Assembly (NCBI RefSeq): GCF_024055725.1
Contig: NZ_JAMXMX010000013.1
Coordinates: forward strand, 170,604 to 234,603
Direction of reading: 5' to 3'
Source of the DNA: Actinoallomurus spadix
GTDB taxonomy: Bacteria; Actinomycetota; Actinomycetes; Streptosporangiales; Streptosporangiaceae
Length of the DNA stretch: 64,000 nt
Shown here piece by piece: positions 29,231 to 38,099 of this stretch. Position 1 is the first letter of the stretch. Every line of letters begins with the position of its first letter. The notes under the pieces were generated by a model. The model made no database searches. It was not told where the DNA came from and saw only the letters and a list, made by a program, of their open reading frames with translations. The translations under genes were made by a program, and so were the position numbers.

Positions 29231-29284
29231 CTCCGGCTCCCGCCCCTCGGCGGCCCTGCGGGCCGTGGAGGCTGGGGGCCGGAG
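29231..29284. terminator. long stem-loop between convergent genes
   Basis: CTCCGGC (29231-29237) pairs with GCCGGAG (29278-29284), and inside it CGGCCC-TGC-GGGCCG (29251-29265) forms a perfect inner stem; the intervening bases also pair partly. It lies just after the NYN stop and before the stop of the large minus-strand gene, so it may terminate from both sides. Confidence 0.6.
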
Positions 29285-29360
29285 GATGTCATACGGTCGG
29301 TGACGGTGATCAGTACATGCGCGAACCACGGCTCGGGCGGCCCGTGCCGGGGCCCAGGTC

Positions 29361-32300
29361 TCACGGCTTGAGTTTGATGACCACCAGGCCCAGCCCCTCC
29401 TCGCCCGCGGAGAACTGCTGGTCGCCGCGCGTCTCGAAGATCTGGTAGCTCTCGACCCGCGGGTGGTCGTCGAGGAACCGCTCCCAACGGGCCCGGTCGT
29501 AGGCCGTGTTGGGGAAGAGCGTTCCCTCCCCGGCCGTGTAGCCCTCGCCGGCACCACTGCCCTTGGACTTGGGGAGGTTCAACACGTTGCCGATGACCAC
29601 GACCCCACCAGGCCGGACGGCATCGATGATCTTGCTGCGGAAGGCGAAGGCCACATCGGGATCGGTGCTCATCGAATCCCCCGCGAAGAATTCGACTGCG
29701 GCATCCGCTCGCATCGTTTCCGGCAACGTGAAGATGTCACCGGGGACGACGACGCTGCGCCGCAGGGCCTTCAGGTCGGCATCTTCGAAATTCGCCGGGT
29801 GATCCGGGAAGTATTGCGCCCCGCCCTCTTTGAAGATGGGCCGCCAATTCTGCCAGATGGCTCGGGTGTCGATCTCCTGCGGGATGCCGTACCTGTCCTC
29901 GCCGTGGTAGATCCCGTCCCCCTCGAAGTCGTACATCACCTCGTTGTACGCGATCTCCTGCGAATTCCCCTCGTACACGAGCCTGGTGATGTGGCCCCCC
30001 GGACGAAGGAACGCGCTCATGGCCGCCGCCGGATAGAGGTTGGATCCGGATCCCACATCGAGGATGCTCGAGAAATGCCCCGGGTGGATCCCCATCTCCC
30101 GGAAGATCCGGAACAGGGCGTGAATCATCTTGACATCTTCATCGAAGATGCGAAGTTTGAAGTGGCCCGGCGCCCAGCGTCCCGGCTCGGCCCCGATCGG
30201 TGGGTTCCAGTGCGCCGGGACGCGTTCCCCGACGTAGTTCCGTCTCGTGTATTCGATCGGGTCGAACTTGGACCAGTCGGTGAAGGCCTTTTCGTGGGCG
30301 TGGGTGCTCTCCGCCAGATCCCTGATCGAGTGCACCATGCCGTCAGGGGTGTCCGCCCGCACCTTCCGGTAGAGCTTGAGGAGCTCGTACGGGTCTCCTT
30401 TGCCGGTGAGTTTCTCGGCGACGGGCTCGAGGACCCGGAAGGACGTCGAGCGGGGGAGCCCTTCCTCGCCGGGCCACTCCAGTTTGATCAGCTCCTGCAG
30501 ACGGGCGACCTCACCGAGCATGAACCGGTGTTCGACGGGATTGCGCGCCTCGAGATGCAGGCGGTAGAACTCCGACACCAGGGCGGCGTCCATGAGTGAA
30601 CGGGTCCCGGAAGGCGGCGACCCCTCCGCCACTCCCACACCGTGCTCCCGCAGAAGGTCGCGGGCGTAATCCCGGACCAGGCCGGGATCCACGTGCTCAA
30701 GCCCGTATTCGGCCTGGACCAGACGGACGACGCGCTCCATCGGCCTGAAGTACTTCTCCACGAGCGGCCAGTCCTCGCCGACGAGGTCGATCGCCAGGCT
30801 CAGCGTGTGACCGGCGGCTCTCGTCTGTTCGGGCGTCGGCGGATGGTCGAGGCCGAGGAGGTTCTGGGCGATGTCCCCCATCGCCTCCTTGGGGTCCAGC
30901 GTCCTGCCCGGATTCGTCGACCACAGCCGGGCGAGGGCCTTCGCGTCCGACGGCGTCGGCATCTCACCAGGCGGCACGTCCCAGTATCTGCGGATCACGT
31001 GGTGGATGTCGTCCAAGGTGACCGAGACGTGCCGCCGCTCGCTCGGATCGAGCCGGTCGAGAGCGTCCAGGAGGATGGACAGGTCGGTCCGGCGGGGATC
31101 GACCGGCGAGGCCCCGACCCCCGCCACCTCGGTCTGCCTGTGCCCGAAGATCTTCGTAAGCGTGGCGTCGATGTGACTCTGGGTGATCTCGGCGTCGTGG
31201 CCGACGCCTGTCGCCGACCGGGCGAGCTGCCGCACCTGGACGTCCCGGTGCATGTGCCGTACATAGTCGAACGGTTCCCCCGGATGCCAGAGGTCGTGGA
31301 CTCTGAGCACGCGACCGAGCTCCTGGACGGCCTCACCGCCTGCGCGGCCCGGCACGGACGTCTCCGCGAAGCGGTGGAGGTCCCGTACGCCAGGGGGCGC
31401 CGTCCCGTCGGGGTGGTACTGCCGGTAGTAGGCGAGCGACCGGTTGAGGGAGTCGACGTCGTACGCCGTGATCGCGGCGCCGTCGTCCAGGCCGAGGGCG
31501 TTGCGCGTCCATGCGCGGAGCTGGGGCGGTTCCGGCAGGCGCCCGGGCTGACCGTTCTCCTCGGCGAGCGTACGGACGAGGGAGTCGATCTGGCGCAGGT
31601 GTTCCGTGCCCGCGAGGGTGGTGACGTCCTTGGCGACGTCCGGGCCGAAGGCTCCCTCGGACAACCTGCGCAACTCCTTGGCGCGTCCGGCGCCGACCGG
31701 GAGTTCGAAGACATGGCCGAAGGACATGACGCCGGCCATTCCCGCCGCCATGCCGAGGTCCTTGGTCCAGTCGACGTGCCCGTGGTTGAAGACGACGTCC
31801 CCGCCCACGTTGATCCCGAACCCGACTCCGGTGTTGACCGCGATCTGGCCGGGCGCCCGGTGGGCGAGGAAACCGGCCAGCGCGCTGCCGTCTTCGGCCG
31901 ACTTGGCCAGCGCCAGGTGGCTCGACGCGAAGATGCGGCCGCCGAGACCGCCGAACACGGCGGTCTTCGCCACCGACGTCCAGTCGGCCGGCAACCCGTT
32001 CATGGCGCGGGTCGTGTTACCGATGAGGCTCTGGCCGCCGGCGAGCGCGGCGCCCATGAGCGTCGCCCTGGCCCGGACTCCCGTCAGGATGGAGCGCAGT
32101 GCCACCCCGATCCGTTCGGTCTCCTTCAGGGCCGCCAGCCACGCGAGCACGCTGGACGGCATGAACGCCGGCAGGAGTCTCACCACCTGCCACAGCGCGG
32201 CGGTGTAGACGGCGGCCGCCTCGAACGCCTCCTTCGCCGCCTTCACCTCGGTGCCGAAGTACCGGCAGTAGGCCGCCAATCCCCGGTAGGCCTTCGCCGC

Positions 32301-33095
32301 GTCCGTGAGCCTCCCGCGACCACGGGTCAGGACCTCGAAGGACTCGACGAACGCGTCGATGCCCTTGCCGATGTTGTCGGCGGAGACGTTCTTCACATGC
32401 CGAGTGGTCACATCGGTGACATCGTCGATGACGTCCGCCATTCCGTCGATGGCGTCCGCGGCCTGATGGTAGGCCTTCTCGTTGCCGCGCGGATAGGTGC
32501 AGCCGGCGACCATGATTTCGAGCAGTTCGAATACCCACTGAAGGCTCGCCGTGGGCGTCTTCTGGGACAATCCTGAGACGGCCGTCTCTCCGGCCACCAG
32601 CGTCAGGGCGGCTTTGCGCTCCGCGACCGATCCGTGATCCTCGAGTAGGAGCGGGAACGCGGGGTTGATCGCAGGAGAGGTGACGTCGCCCGCATGCTCT
32701 GCCTGTGCGTAGACGTATGCCGTCTGCTTGACGCGGTGCGCGTGGTCGCGCAACGTCAACGCCAGTTCGGCGGTACCGCCCAAGAGGTCGTCGCGCGCCT
32801 CGCGGAAGGCAAGGGAACCGTTCTCTCCGTGGAAGAAGGAGTGGCCGAGGTCGTCGTTTCCATACCACGGGCTTTCCGATGGGCTGCCGAAGTAATGCGA
32901 ACGCTCGCGATCGAGTTCGTCGAGTCTCCAGACGAGCGCTCTCAATCCCGCTTCCAGCGCGTCGCACGCGTCCTCGATCCCATGCCCCTGCGCGGCGATC
33001 TGTCCCGGTTTCACTTTGAGGTGCTGATCGTCGCCGAACGTACCCATGCGCGTGACCGCCCGTTCCACCGGCTGGCCGCCGGGGCCATCCTCCAT
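29361..33095 (-). CDS. very large WXG-like protein with C-terminal methyltransferase domain
   Basis: The protein has 1,244 residues from ATG 33095. That start was chosen because TTGTGA and TACGCT, 17 bases apart, place transcription at or next to it; a TTG at 33119 and an ATG at 33047 are also possible. Residues about 20-135 are helical and resemble the WXG100/ESX-associated N-terminal domain of type VII secretion substrates (ESPWYGNDDLGHSFF at the turn). The middle is a helical scaffold with Gly-rich hydrophobic patches (FGGLGGRIFASSH, GFGINVGGDVVFN, about 385-450) as in toxin translocation bodies. The last 270 residues are a class I SAM methyltransferase: SSILDVGSGSNLYPAAA is motif I near residue 1012, with VVVIGNVLN late in the fold, recalling SCO2525/NNMT-type enzymes. 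A secreted effector is inferred; no immunity gene is recognised next to it. Confidence 0.7.
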   Translation of the reverse strand: MEDGPGGQPVERAVTRMGTFGDDQHLKVKPGQIAAQGHGIEDACDALEAGLRALVWRLDELDRERSHYFGSPSESPWYGNDDLGHSFFHGENGSLAFREARDDLLGGTAELALTLRDHAHRVKQTAYVYAQAEHAGDVTSPAINPAFPLLLEDHGSVAERKAALTLVAGETAVSGLSQKTPTASLQWVFELLEIMVAGCTYPRGNEKAYHQAADAIDGMADVIDDVTDVTTRHVKNVSADNIGKGIDAFVESFEVLTRGRGRLTDAAKAYRGLAAYCRYFGTEVKAAKEAFEAAAVYTAALWQVVRLLPAFMPSSVLAWLAALKETERIGVALRSILTGVRARATLMGAALAGGQSLIGNTTRAMNGLPADWTSVAKTAVFGGLGGRIFASSHLALAKSAEDGSALAGFLAHRAPGQIAVNTGVGFGINVGGDVVFNHGHVDWTKDLGMAAGMAGVMSFGHVFELPVGAGRAKELRRLSEGAFGPDVAKDVTTLAGTEHLRQIDSLVRTLAEENGQPGRLPEPPQLRAWTRNALGLDDGAAITAYDVDSLNRSLAYYRQYHPDGTAPPGVRDLHRFAETSVPGRAGGEAVQELGRVLRVHDLWHPGEPFDYVRHMHRDVQVRQLARSATGVGHDAEITQSHIDATLTKIFGHRQTEVAGVGASPVDPRRTDLSILLDALDRLDPSERRHVSVTLDDIHHVIRRYWDVPPGEMPTPSDAKALARLWSTNPGRTLDPKEAMGDIAQNLLGLDHPPTPEQTRAAGHTLSLAIDLVGEDWPLVEKYFRPMERVVRLVQAEYGLEHVDPGLVRDYARDLLREHGVGVAEGSPPSGTRSLMDAALVSEFYRLHLEARNPVEHRFMLGEVARLQELIKLEWPGEEGLPRSTSFRVLEPVAEKLTGKGDPYELLKLYRKVRADTPDGMVHSIRDLAESTHAHEKAFTDWSKFDPIEYTRRNYVGERVPAHWNPPIGAEPGRWAPGHFKLRIFDEDVKMIHALFRIFREMGIHPGHFSSILDVGSGSNLYPAAAMSAFLRPGGHITRLVYEGNSQEIAYNEVMYDFEGDGIYHGEDRYGIPQEIDTRAIWQNWRPIFKEGGAQYFPDHPANFEDADLKALRRSVVVPGDIFTLPETMRADAAVEFFAGDSMSTDPDVAFAFRSKIIDAVRPGGVVVIGNVLNLPKSKGSGAGEGYTAGEGTLFPNTAYDRARWERFLDDHPRVESYQIFETRGDQQFSAGEEGLGLVVIKLKP

Positions 33096-33198
33096 GATCA
33101 ACAGCAGCGTAGCGACCAATAACGTCAGTCACAATCGCCCATAAATGGATGTCCGGTGATGGGAAGGCATGAAGCCCCCATGGGGGCGGCACCGCTGT

Positions 33199-34080
33199 TC
33201 AGGTCGATGCCTGGTTCGCCTGCTGCCAGAGCGTGTAGATGCCGTTGTCCCACTGGGAGGCGTAGCTGACCGACGGCGTCGTCCCGCCCTCCTGGTAGCC
33301 GCCGAGGACCGCGCCGATGGTCGTGGAGTTCCAGGGGGCGGGCTGGTAGTGCTGGAACGAGGTGCCGCTGACGCCGTCCGTGAACGCCGCGCAGTCGACC
33401 CGCCAGTAGCCGACGTTGCTGAACTTCACCGACGTGACGGGCGTGTCACACCCATAGGGGACGTCCTGGTCACCGGGATATCCGAGAAGGTGGACCTGCT
33501 CCCCGGACTGGAAAGGGTCGGCCGAAATGCGTACGGTTCCGGTCTTGTCGCCAAGCGAATAGTCGTGACCGGTTTTCGACAGCGAAACGATGGCGTAGTC
33601 GTATCGTGGATTGTCGAGGAGGCCCCAGCGCGAGTCGATGTAGTAATCGGCCAGCGGCCAGACTCCGTACGGACTGTCGCCACCTGAGTACTCCGGCACG
33701 AATGCGCCGAGCTTTCCGATCGGCAGACCGTAGCGCTTGATGCAGTGGGCGGCCGTGACGATCAGATTCGCGCCCACCACGGTGCCCGTGCAGTTGTCCC
33801 CTGTCGGGAAGACGATCCTGCCGACGGTGGGCACCGGCCGGGCCGCGCCCGACGCCTTCACACTCGCCCGTCCGGACGCGCCTCCAAGGGCGGTGGTCCA
33901 GTACCGGATCGTCGCCTCGGCCTCGGCCTTCGTGTCGTTCAACGGGCCCGAGTCGACCTTTATCGACGACGCCTTCTTCGCCGTTGACCGTGGCCGTGGG
34001 GTCGCCGCGTCGGCGTTCGCCATGGACACCGCGGCCGCGCACGTAACCGCGGCCAACGCGAACGAGATTCGTTTGAACAC
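33199..34080 (-). CDS. secreted trypsin-like serine protease
   Basis: The protein has 293 residues from GTG 34080, with AAGGGG upstream. A signal peptide (about residues 1-25, FALAAVTCAAAVSMANADA) is followed by a propeptide-like stretch. The catalytic triad is visible: His112 in LIVTAAHC, Asp161 in RYDYAIVSL, Ser238 in DGVSGTSF. Cys97/Cys113 and Cys211/Cys230 are probable disulfides. It belongs to the S1/glutamyl-endopeptidase-like group of actinomycete extracellular proteases. It sits upstream of, and on the same strand as, the methyltransferase-tailed protein, but a 100-bp gap separates them and no functional link is shown. Confidence 0.9.
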   Translation of the reverse strand: MFKRISFALAAVTCAAAVSMANADAATPRPRSTAKKASSIKVDSGPLNDTKAEAEATIRYWTTALGGASGRASVKASGAARPVPTVGRIVFPTGDNCTGTVVGANLIVTAAHCIKRYGLPIGKLGAFVPEYSGGDSPYGVWPLADYYIDSRWGLLDNPRYDYAIVSLSKTGHDYSLGDKTGTVRISADPFQSGEQVHLLGYPGDQDVPYGCDTPVTSVKFSNVGYWRVDCAAFTDGVSGTSFQHYQPAPWNSTTIGAVLGGYQEGGTTPSVSYASQWDNGIYTLWQQANQAST

Positions 34081-34245
34081 GATGGCCCCTTACGTTCGTC
34101 CGGATTCGCGACGAGATGATATTGAATAACGGGATCAGAGGCCACCTATTGCGGTGTATTGGAATTAGTTCGTTTGCCGCGCCCGGGGCGGCGCGGGGCC
34201 GGCGGTCCGGCGTTCCGGCAGGCTCCGGCCCCTACGCTGGGATGG

Positions 34246-35091
34246 GTGAGCCCTTCGCCGTACACCGATCTGGACCGTCCGCCGCTGAACGAGCGGGCGC
34301 TGAACCGCGCGCTCGTCCGTCCCGGTGGGGTGTGGCGCCGGATCGAGGTGGTCGACGAGACCGGCTCGACCAACGCCGACCTGGCCGAGGCCGCGCGGGG
34401 CGGAGCGGAGGAGGGCCTGGTCCTGGTCGCCGAGGCGCAGACGGCCGGGCGCGGCCGGCTGGACCGGGCGTGGACCGCCCCGCCGCGTTCGGGGCTGGCG
34501 TTCTCGGTGCTGCTGCGGCCGTCCGTCCCGGTCGCCCGGCTCGGCTGGCTGCCGCTCCTGGCCGGGGTGGCGGTGGTGAGCGCCCTGCGCGGGTTCGCCG
34601 AGGTCGAGGGGGTGTCACGCGGCGGGATGGCCGACGCGGCGCTGAAGTGGCCGAACGACGTGCTGATCCACGGCCGCAAGCTCGCCGGGATCCTCGCCGA
34701 GCGCGTCGGCGACGCCGTCGTCCTCGGCATCGGTCTCAACGTCAGCCTGCGCGCCGGTGAGCTGCCGGTGCCGACCGCGACGTCCCTCACCCTGGAGGAC
34801 GCCCCGGCCGACCGCGACCCGGTGCTGCGCGCGATCCTGCGCGAGCTGGCGCACCGGTACGTCGAGTTCTGCGGGGACTGGACCGAGGGGGAGCTCCGGG
34901 GCGCGTACCGCGAGGTGTGCGCGACGCTCGGCCGTCAGGTGCGCGTGGAGCTGCCCGGCGCGGTCGCGGGCGCGCCGGACGGCGTGCTGACCGGGGAGGC
35001 CGTGGACGTCGACGCGAACGGCTGCCTGGTGGTCCGCGCCGCCGACGGCGATCACGCGCTCAGCGCCGGCGACGTCGTCCACGTCCGTTAG
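34246..35091 (+). CDS. birA: biotin-[acetyl-CoA carboxylase] ligase
   Basis: The protein has 281 residues from GTG 34246. TACGCT about seven bases upstream suggests a leaderless transcript, and the frame upstream is open but not conserved. Motifs are DETGSTNADLAEAA, QTAGRGRLDRAW (biotin/ATP loop) and ALKWPNDVLIHGRKLAGIL. There is no N-terminal DNA-binding domain, so this is a class I ligase without repressor activity. It activates biotin with ATP and attaches it to the biotin carrier of acyl-CoA carboxylases such as the one whose beta subunit is encoded at 16.5-18.1 kb. Confidence 0.93.
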   Translation: MSPSPYTDLDRPPLNERALNRALVRPGGVWRRIEVVDETGSTNADLAEAARGGAEEGLVLVAEAQTAGRGRLDRAWTAPPRSGLAFSVLLRPSVPVARLGWLPLLAGVAVVSALRGFAEVEGVSRGGMADAALKWPNDVLIHGRKLAGILAERVGDAVVLGIGLNVSLRAGELPVPTATSLTLEDAPADRDPVLRAILRELAHRYVEFCGDWTEGELRGAYREVCATLGRQVRVELPGAVAGAPDGVLTGEAVDVDANGCLVVRAADGDHALSAGDVVHVR

Positions 35092-35107
35092 GGGAACCCG
35101 GCCGAAC

Positions 35108-35147
35108 CGGTCACATGACCGTTGGTCGGACCCAACTGGACCGGTCC
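35108..35147. promoter_or_regulatory. two close palindromes upstream of the 86-aa gene
   Basis: CGGTCACATGACCG (35108-35121) and GGACCGGTCC (35138-35147) are perfect dyads sharing the GGTC/GACC half-site, located 50-90 bases before the start of the three-gene cassette. They could be operators of its promoter or part of a birA terminator. Confidence 0.35.
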
Positions 35148-35196
35148 GCGACGCGCCGGTTTAATTGGGCTATCCCCATCCTCCGGAGGTCGTTGC

Positions 35197-35457
35197 ATGG
35201 CCAGTGTGGCTGAGCTCAAGGGCGCCATCGCCCAGGCCGGTGAAGAGGCGGAGCAGGCCGTGCAGCTGCTCGTCCAGGCCGGGAGCCGAGCCGAGTCGGC
35301 GCTGCAGTACCTGATCGCGGTGGCCCAGGGGAGCGACCACGACGCCCTGAGCGGCGCGCTCGGCGCGATGGGGCAGGCGGTCGAGAGCATCGAGGAGTGC
35401 CAGGGCCAGATCGGCGCCGCCATCGAAGAGGCGAACACCTACGCCGAGGGGCTCTAA
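35197..35457 (+). CDS. 86-aa helical protein, WXG100-sized, unknown
   Basis: The protein has 86 residues from ATG 35197, with CCGGAGGT ten bases upstream. It is predicted almost wholly helical: Ala/Glu/Gln-rich helices (AELKGAIAQAGEEAEQAV, then ALGAMGQAVESIEECQGQI) around a short QGSDHDAL turn. No WXG motif is seen. The size, two-helix shape and position before an FtsK/SpoIIIE-type ATPase are those of WXG100 proteins, the secreted partners of type VII systems, so it is a candidate cargo or regulator. Not recognised as a named family. Confidence 0.65.
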   Translation: MASVAELKGAIAQAGEEAEQAVQLLVQAGSRAESALQYLIAVAQGSDHDALSGALGAMGQAVESIEECQGQIGAAIEEANTYAEGL

Positions 35458-35535
35458 GGCGACCACGACCCAGCACGTCCCCGACCGAGGAACCCCGCCC
35501 ACCGCCGTCTGCGTGAAAGCCGCAGGAACCCCCAC

Positions 35536-38085
35536 ATGACGCTCAAGCCCGGCGATCTCGTTGCCGCCGTGCGCAAGGACATCCGGCAGGCGCGCGGCGC
35601 GATCCGCGCTCGCCGGGCCCGGCTCGACGAGATGATCGCCGAGGCCGAGGCGGCGGTCGAGCAGGGCCGCCGGGACGTCGCCGCGACGAGCGGCCCGGAG
35701 ACGGCGATGGCCGTGGCGGGGTGGCGGGAGCTGGCCGCCGAGGCCGCGCCGGGCGCCGCGTCCGCGTCCTGGGCCGACTGGCCGGCCGAGCCCGAGCCGG
35801 CCGAGTCCGGGCCGTGCCTGTACCGCGTGGGCACGGCCGCCGGTGAGGTGCCCGCCCTCGTCCCGCTGCTGGACTCCGGCCATCTGAAGATCACCGGGAG
35901 TCAGACGCCCCTGGCCGACGCCATCGTCGACGCGCTGCTCGTCCGGATCGTGGCGACGACGCGGCCCGGCTCCGTACGGGTGAGCCTGTACGACCCGCGG
36001 CGCCTCGGAGCCGGGCTCGGCGGCTTCCACGCACTGTCCCGGCCGGGCCTGCTCACCGTGTACGGCGTCGAGGAGTTCAAGGACCTCCTCGGCTCGTTGG
36101 ATCGTGACATCCGGCGCATCCAGCGGGACGTGCTCGGCGGCGGGCACTCCTCCCTCTCCGAGCTCGCCGCGGCCACCGGGCGGCGGCCCGAGCCGTGGCA
36201 GGTCGTCATCGTGCAGAGCCCGGCGCGCGGCTTCCGCGACGACGAGGTCGCCCACCTGAACAGCGTGATGCACGCCGGCGCGGCCTGCGGCATCCATGTC
36301 ATCTGCCGCGACGTTCCCGTCGAGGACGCTTCGGGCATCGAGCGGGTCGACCTCACGGCGGATGGCCGGATCACCACCTCGATGACGGGGGAGCTGCCGG
36401 TGACGGCCGAGCCGCCGCCGCCGGAGCTGGTCCGCGCGGTCTGCGAGCGCGCCGCCCGCTGGGCGGGCATCGAACGCGACCCGCCCCGCTTCGCCGAGCT
36501 GGTCCCGCACCGCATGTGGAGCGAGTCGTCCGCGGCCGGGGTACGCGCCCCGATCGGCGAGGACGTCGACCGGTACGAACCGGTGGAGGTCCTCCTCGGC
36601 GACGACCCGGTGCACGCGCTCGTCGGCGGCCCGCCCGGCTCCGGCAAGACGAACTTCCTCTACGCCATGATCGGGTCGATGGCCGCGCGCTACTCGCCCG
36701 AGGAGCTGGAGTTCTACCTGCTGGACTTCAAGGAGGGCGTGTCGTTCGCCCGCCTGGCCAGCGGCCGTACCGACAAGACGTGGCTGCCGCACGCCCGGCT
36801 CATCGGCGTGAACATCAACAACGACCGCGAGTTCGGCCTGGCGCTGCTGCGCTTCCTCGCCCGCGAGCTCGAACGCCGGGGCGCCGCCGCCCGCGAGCAC
36901 GAGGTCACGAAGATCGAGGAGCTGCGGGCCGCCGACCCGGACGGGCACTGGCCGCGTATGGTCGCGGTGATCGACGAGTTCCAGGTGCTGATCCAGCAGC
37001 AGGACAAGATCACCGACGAGTCGCTGTACCTCCTGAACGACCTGGCCCGCCGGGGCCGGTCCCAGGGCATCCACCTGGTCCTGGCCAGCCAGAACATCGG
37101 CGGCGTCCAGACCCTGTGGGGGCGCGGGGCCATCCTCGACCAGTTCACGCTGCGGATCGCGCTGCCCAAGGCGCGCCGCATCCTCGCCGACGACAATCCT
37201 GCCGCGCTGCAGGTCGCGCGCTTCTGCGCGGTCGTGAACGCCGAGTCCGGCGCGCGGCAGGCCAACCGCATCGCCCGCCTGCCGGACGCCGGCGTCGCCG
37301 GCACGTTCGACGCGCTGCAGCGGGAGCTGTGGCAGCGCCGGCCCGAGCACCTGGCGCCGCCGCGCATCTTCGACGGCGCGCACGTGCCCGAACTGATGAC
37401 CGCGCCGGCCCTGCCGCCGGGCGAGAGCGCGGTCGGCCAGCTCATCGACCTGGCCGGCAGCGCGGCGACCGTGCGCTTCGACCGCGCGCCCGGCCGCAAC
37501 CTCGCGGTCGTCGGCACCCGCGCCGACGAGGCGTACGACGTGCTCGCCTCGGCGGTGCTGTCGCTGTCGCGCGGGCACGCGCCGGGGTCGGCGGTCTTCC
37601 GGCTGTACGCGCTGGACCCGCAGCTGGAGCCCCGGGTCGGCCTGCTGGCCCGGCGGCTCGCCGACGACGGCCACGAGGTGACGCTCGGCGGGGAGCTGCC
37701 CGAGCCCGCCGACCGGGACGTGCCCGAGTACCTCGCGCTGTTCGCGGTGGACGCCGCGACCGGCCGCGCCGAGGACCTGCGCCGCGCGGTCCGCCGTCTC
37801 GTCGAGCACGGCCCGGAGCGCCGGATGCACGTGCTCGGCTGGTGGCGGACGACGGACCGGCTCAAGGCCGACGTCGTCGAGCGTGTCGGGAACGTCCGCA
37901 ACATCGACGCCTGGGTCGCCCTGGACGTACGGGACAGCGAGCTGTCGCCGCTGCCGGGCGGCCAGATGCTGAGCTGGACCCCGCGCCACCGGCGGGCCCT
38001 GTTCCACGACCAGCGCACCGGCGTGCCGCCCCAGCCGATCATCCCGTTCGAGGTGATGAGCGAGACAGGGGACGGCGTCGCGTGA
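35536..38085 (+). CDS. FtsK/SpoIIIE-type ATPase with N-terminal coiled coil
   Basis: The protein has 849 residues. Residues about 5-60 form a coiled coil (RQARGAIRARRARLDEMIAE). The motor domain has Walker A GGPPGSGKTNFL (about 364), YLLDFKEGVSF, Walker B MVAVIDEFQVL (about 474) and LVLASQNIGG, all typical of FtsK/SpoIIIE/EccC motors. A domain before it (about 90-300) and one after it (about 620-849) resemble inactive or unrelated modules. There is no membrane helix, so it must act through a membrane partner, possibly the coiled-coil protein encoded next. It is not a DNA translocase of the division type, because the membrane domain and the gamma wHTH are absent. Role unknown; a protein-export motor is the best guess. 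Confidence 0.8.
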   Translation: MTLKPGDLVAAVRKDIRQARGAIRARRARLDEMIAEAEAAVEQGRRDVAATSGPETAMAVAGWRELAAEAAPGAASASWADWPAEPEPAESGPCLYRVGTAAGEVPALVPLLDSGHLKITGSQTPLADAIVDALLVRIVATTRPGSVRVSLYDPRRLGAGLGGFHALSRPGLLTVYGVEEFKDLLGSLDRDIRRIQRDVLGGGHSSLSELAAATGRRPEPWQVVIVQSPARGFRDDEVAHLNSVMHAGAACGIHVICRDVPVEDASGIERVDLTADGRITTSMTGELPVTAEPPPPELVRAVCERAARWAGIERDPPRFAELVPHRMWSESSAAGVRAPIGEDVDRYEPVEVLLGDDPVHALVGGPPGSGKTNFLYAMIGSMAARYSPEELEFYLLDFKEGVSFARLASGRTDKTWLPHARLIGVNINNDREFGLALLRFLARELERRGAAAREHEVTKIEELRAADPDGHWPRMVAVIDEFQVLIQQQDKITDESLYLLNDLARRGRSQGIHLVLASQNIGGVQTLWGRGAILDQFTLRIALPKARRILADDNPAALQVARFCAVVNAESGARQANRIARLPDAGVAGTFDALQRELWQRRPEHLAPPRIFDGAHVPELMTAPALPPGESAVGQLIDLAGSAATVRFDRAPGRNLAVVGTRADEAYDVLASAVLSLSRGHAPGSAVFRLYALDPQLEPRVGLLARRLADDGHEVTLGGELPEPADRDVPEYLALFAVDAATGRAEDLRRAVRRLVEHGPERRMHVLGWWRTTDRLKADVVERVGNVRNIDAWVALDVRDSELSPLPGGQMLSWTPRHRRALFHDQRTGVPPQPIIPFEVMSETGDGVA

Positions 38086-38099
38086 GGGCGGAGGGCCGG

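Noticed and set aside
33095..33119. TTG start at 33119 for the methyltransferase-tailed protein
   Set aside because: There is no ribosome-binding site, and the stretch overlaps the best -10 candidate. ATG 33095 is preferred, though ATG 33047 cannot be excluded.
35197..35457. Naming the 86-aa protein a WXG100 protein
   Set aside because: No WXG motif is visible at the turn; only size, helicity and context agree.
38083..38099. GTG 38082 as start of the coiled-coil membrane protein
   Set aside because: ATG 38100 has GGAGGG at a better distance; the choice is not certain, because GTGA overlaps are common here.
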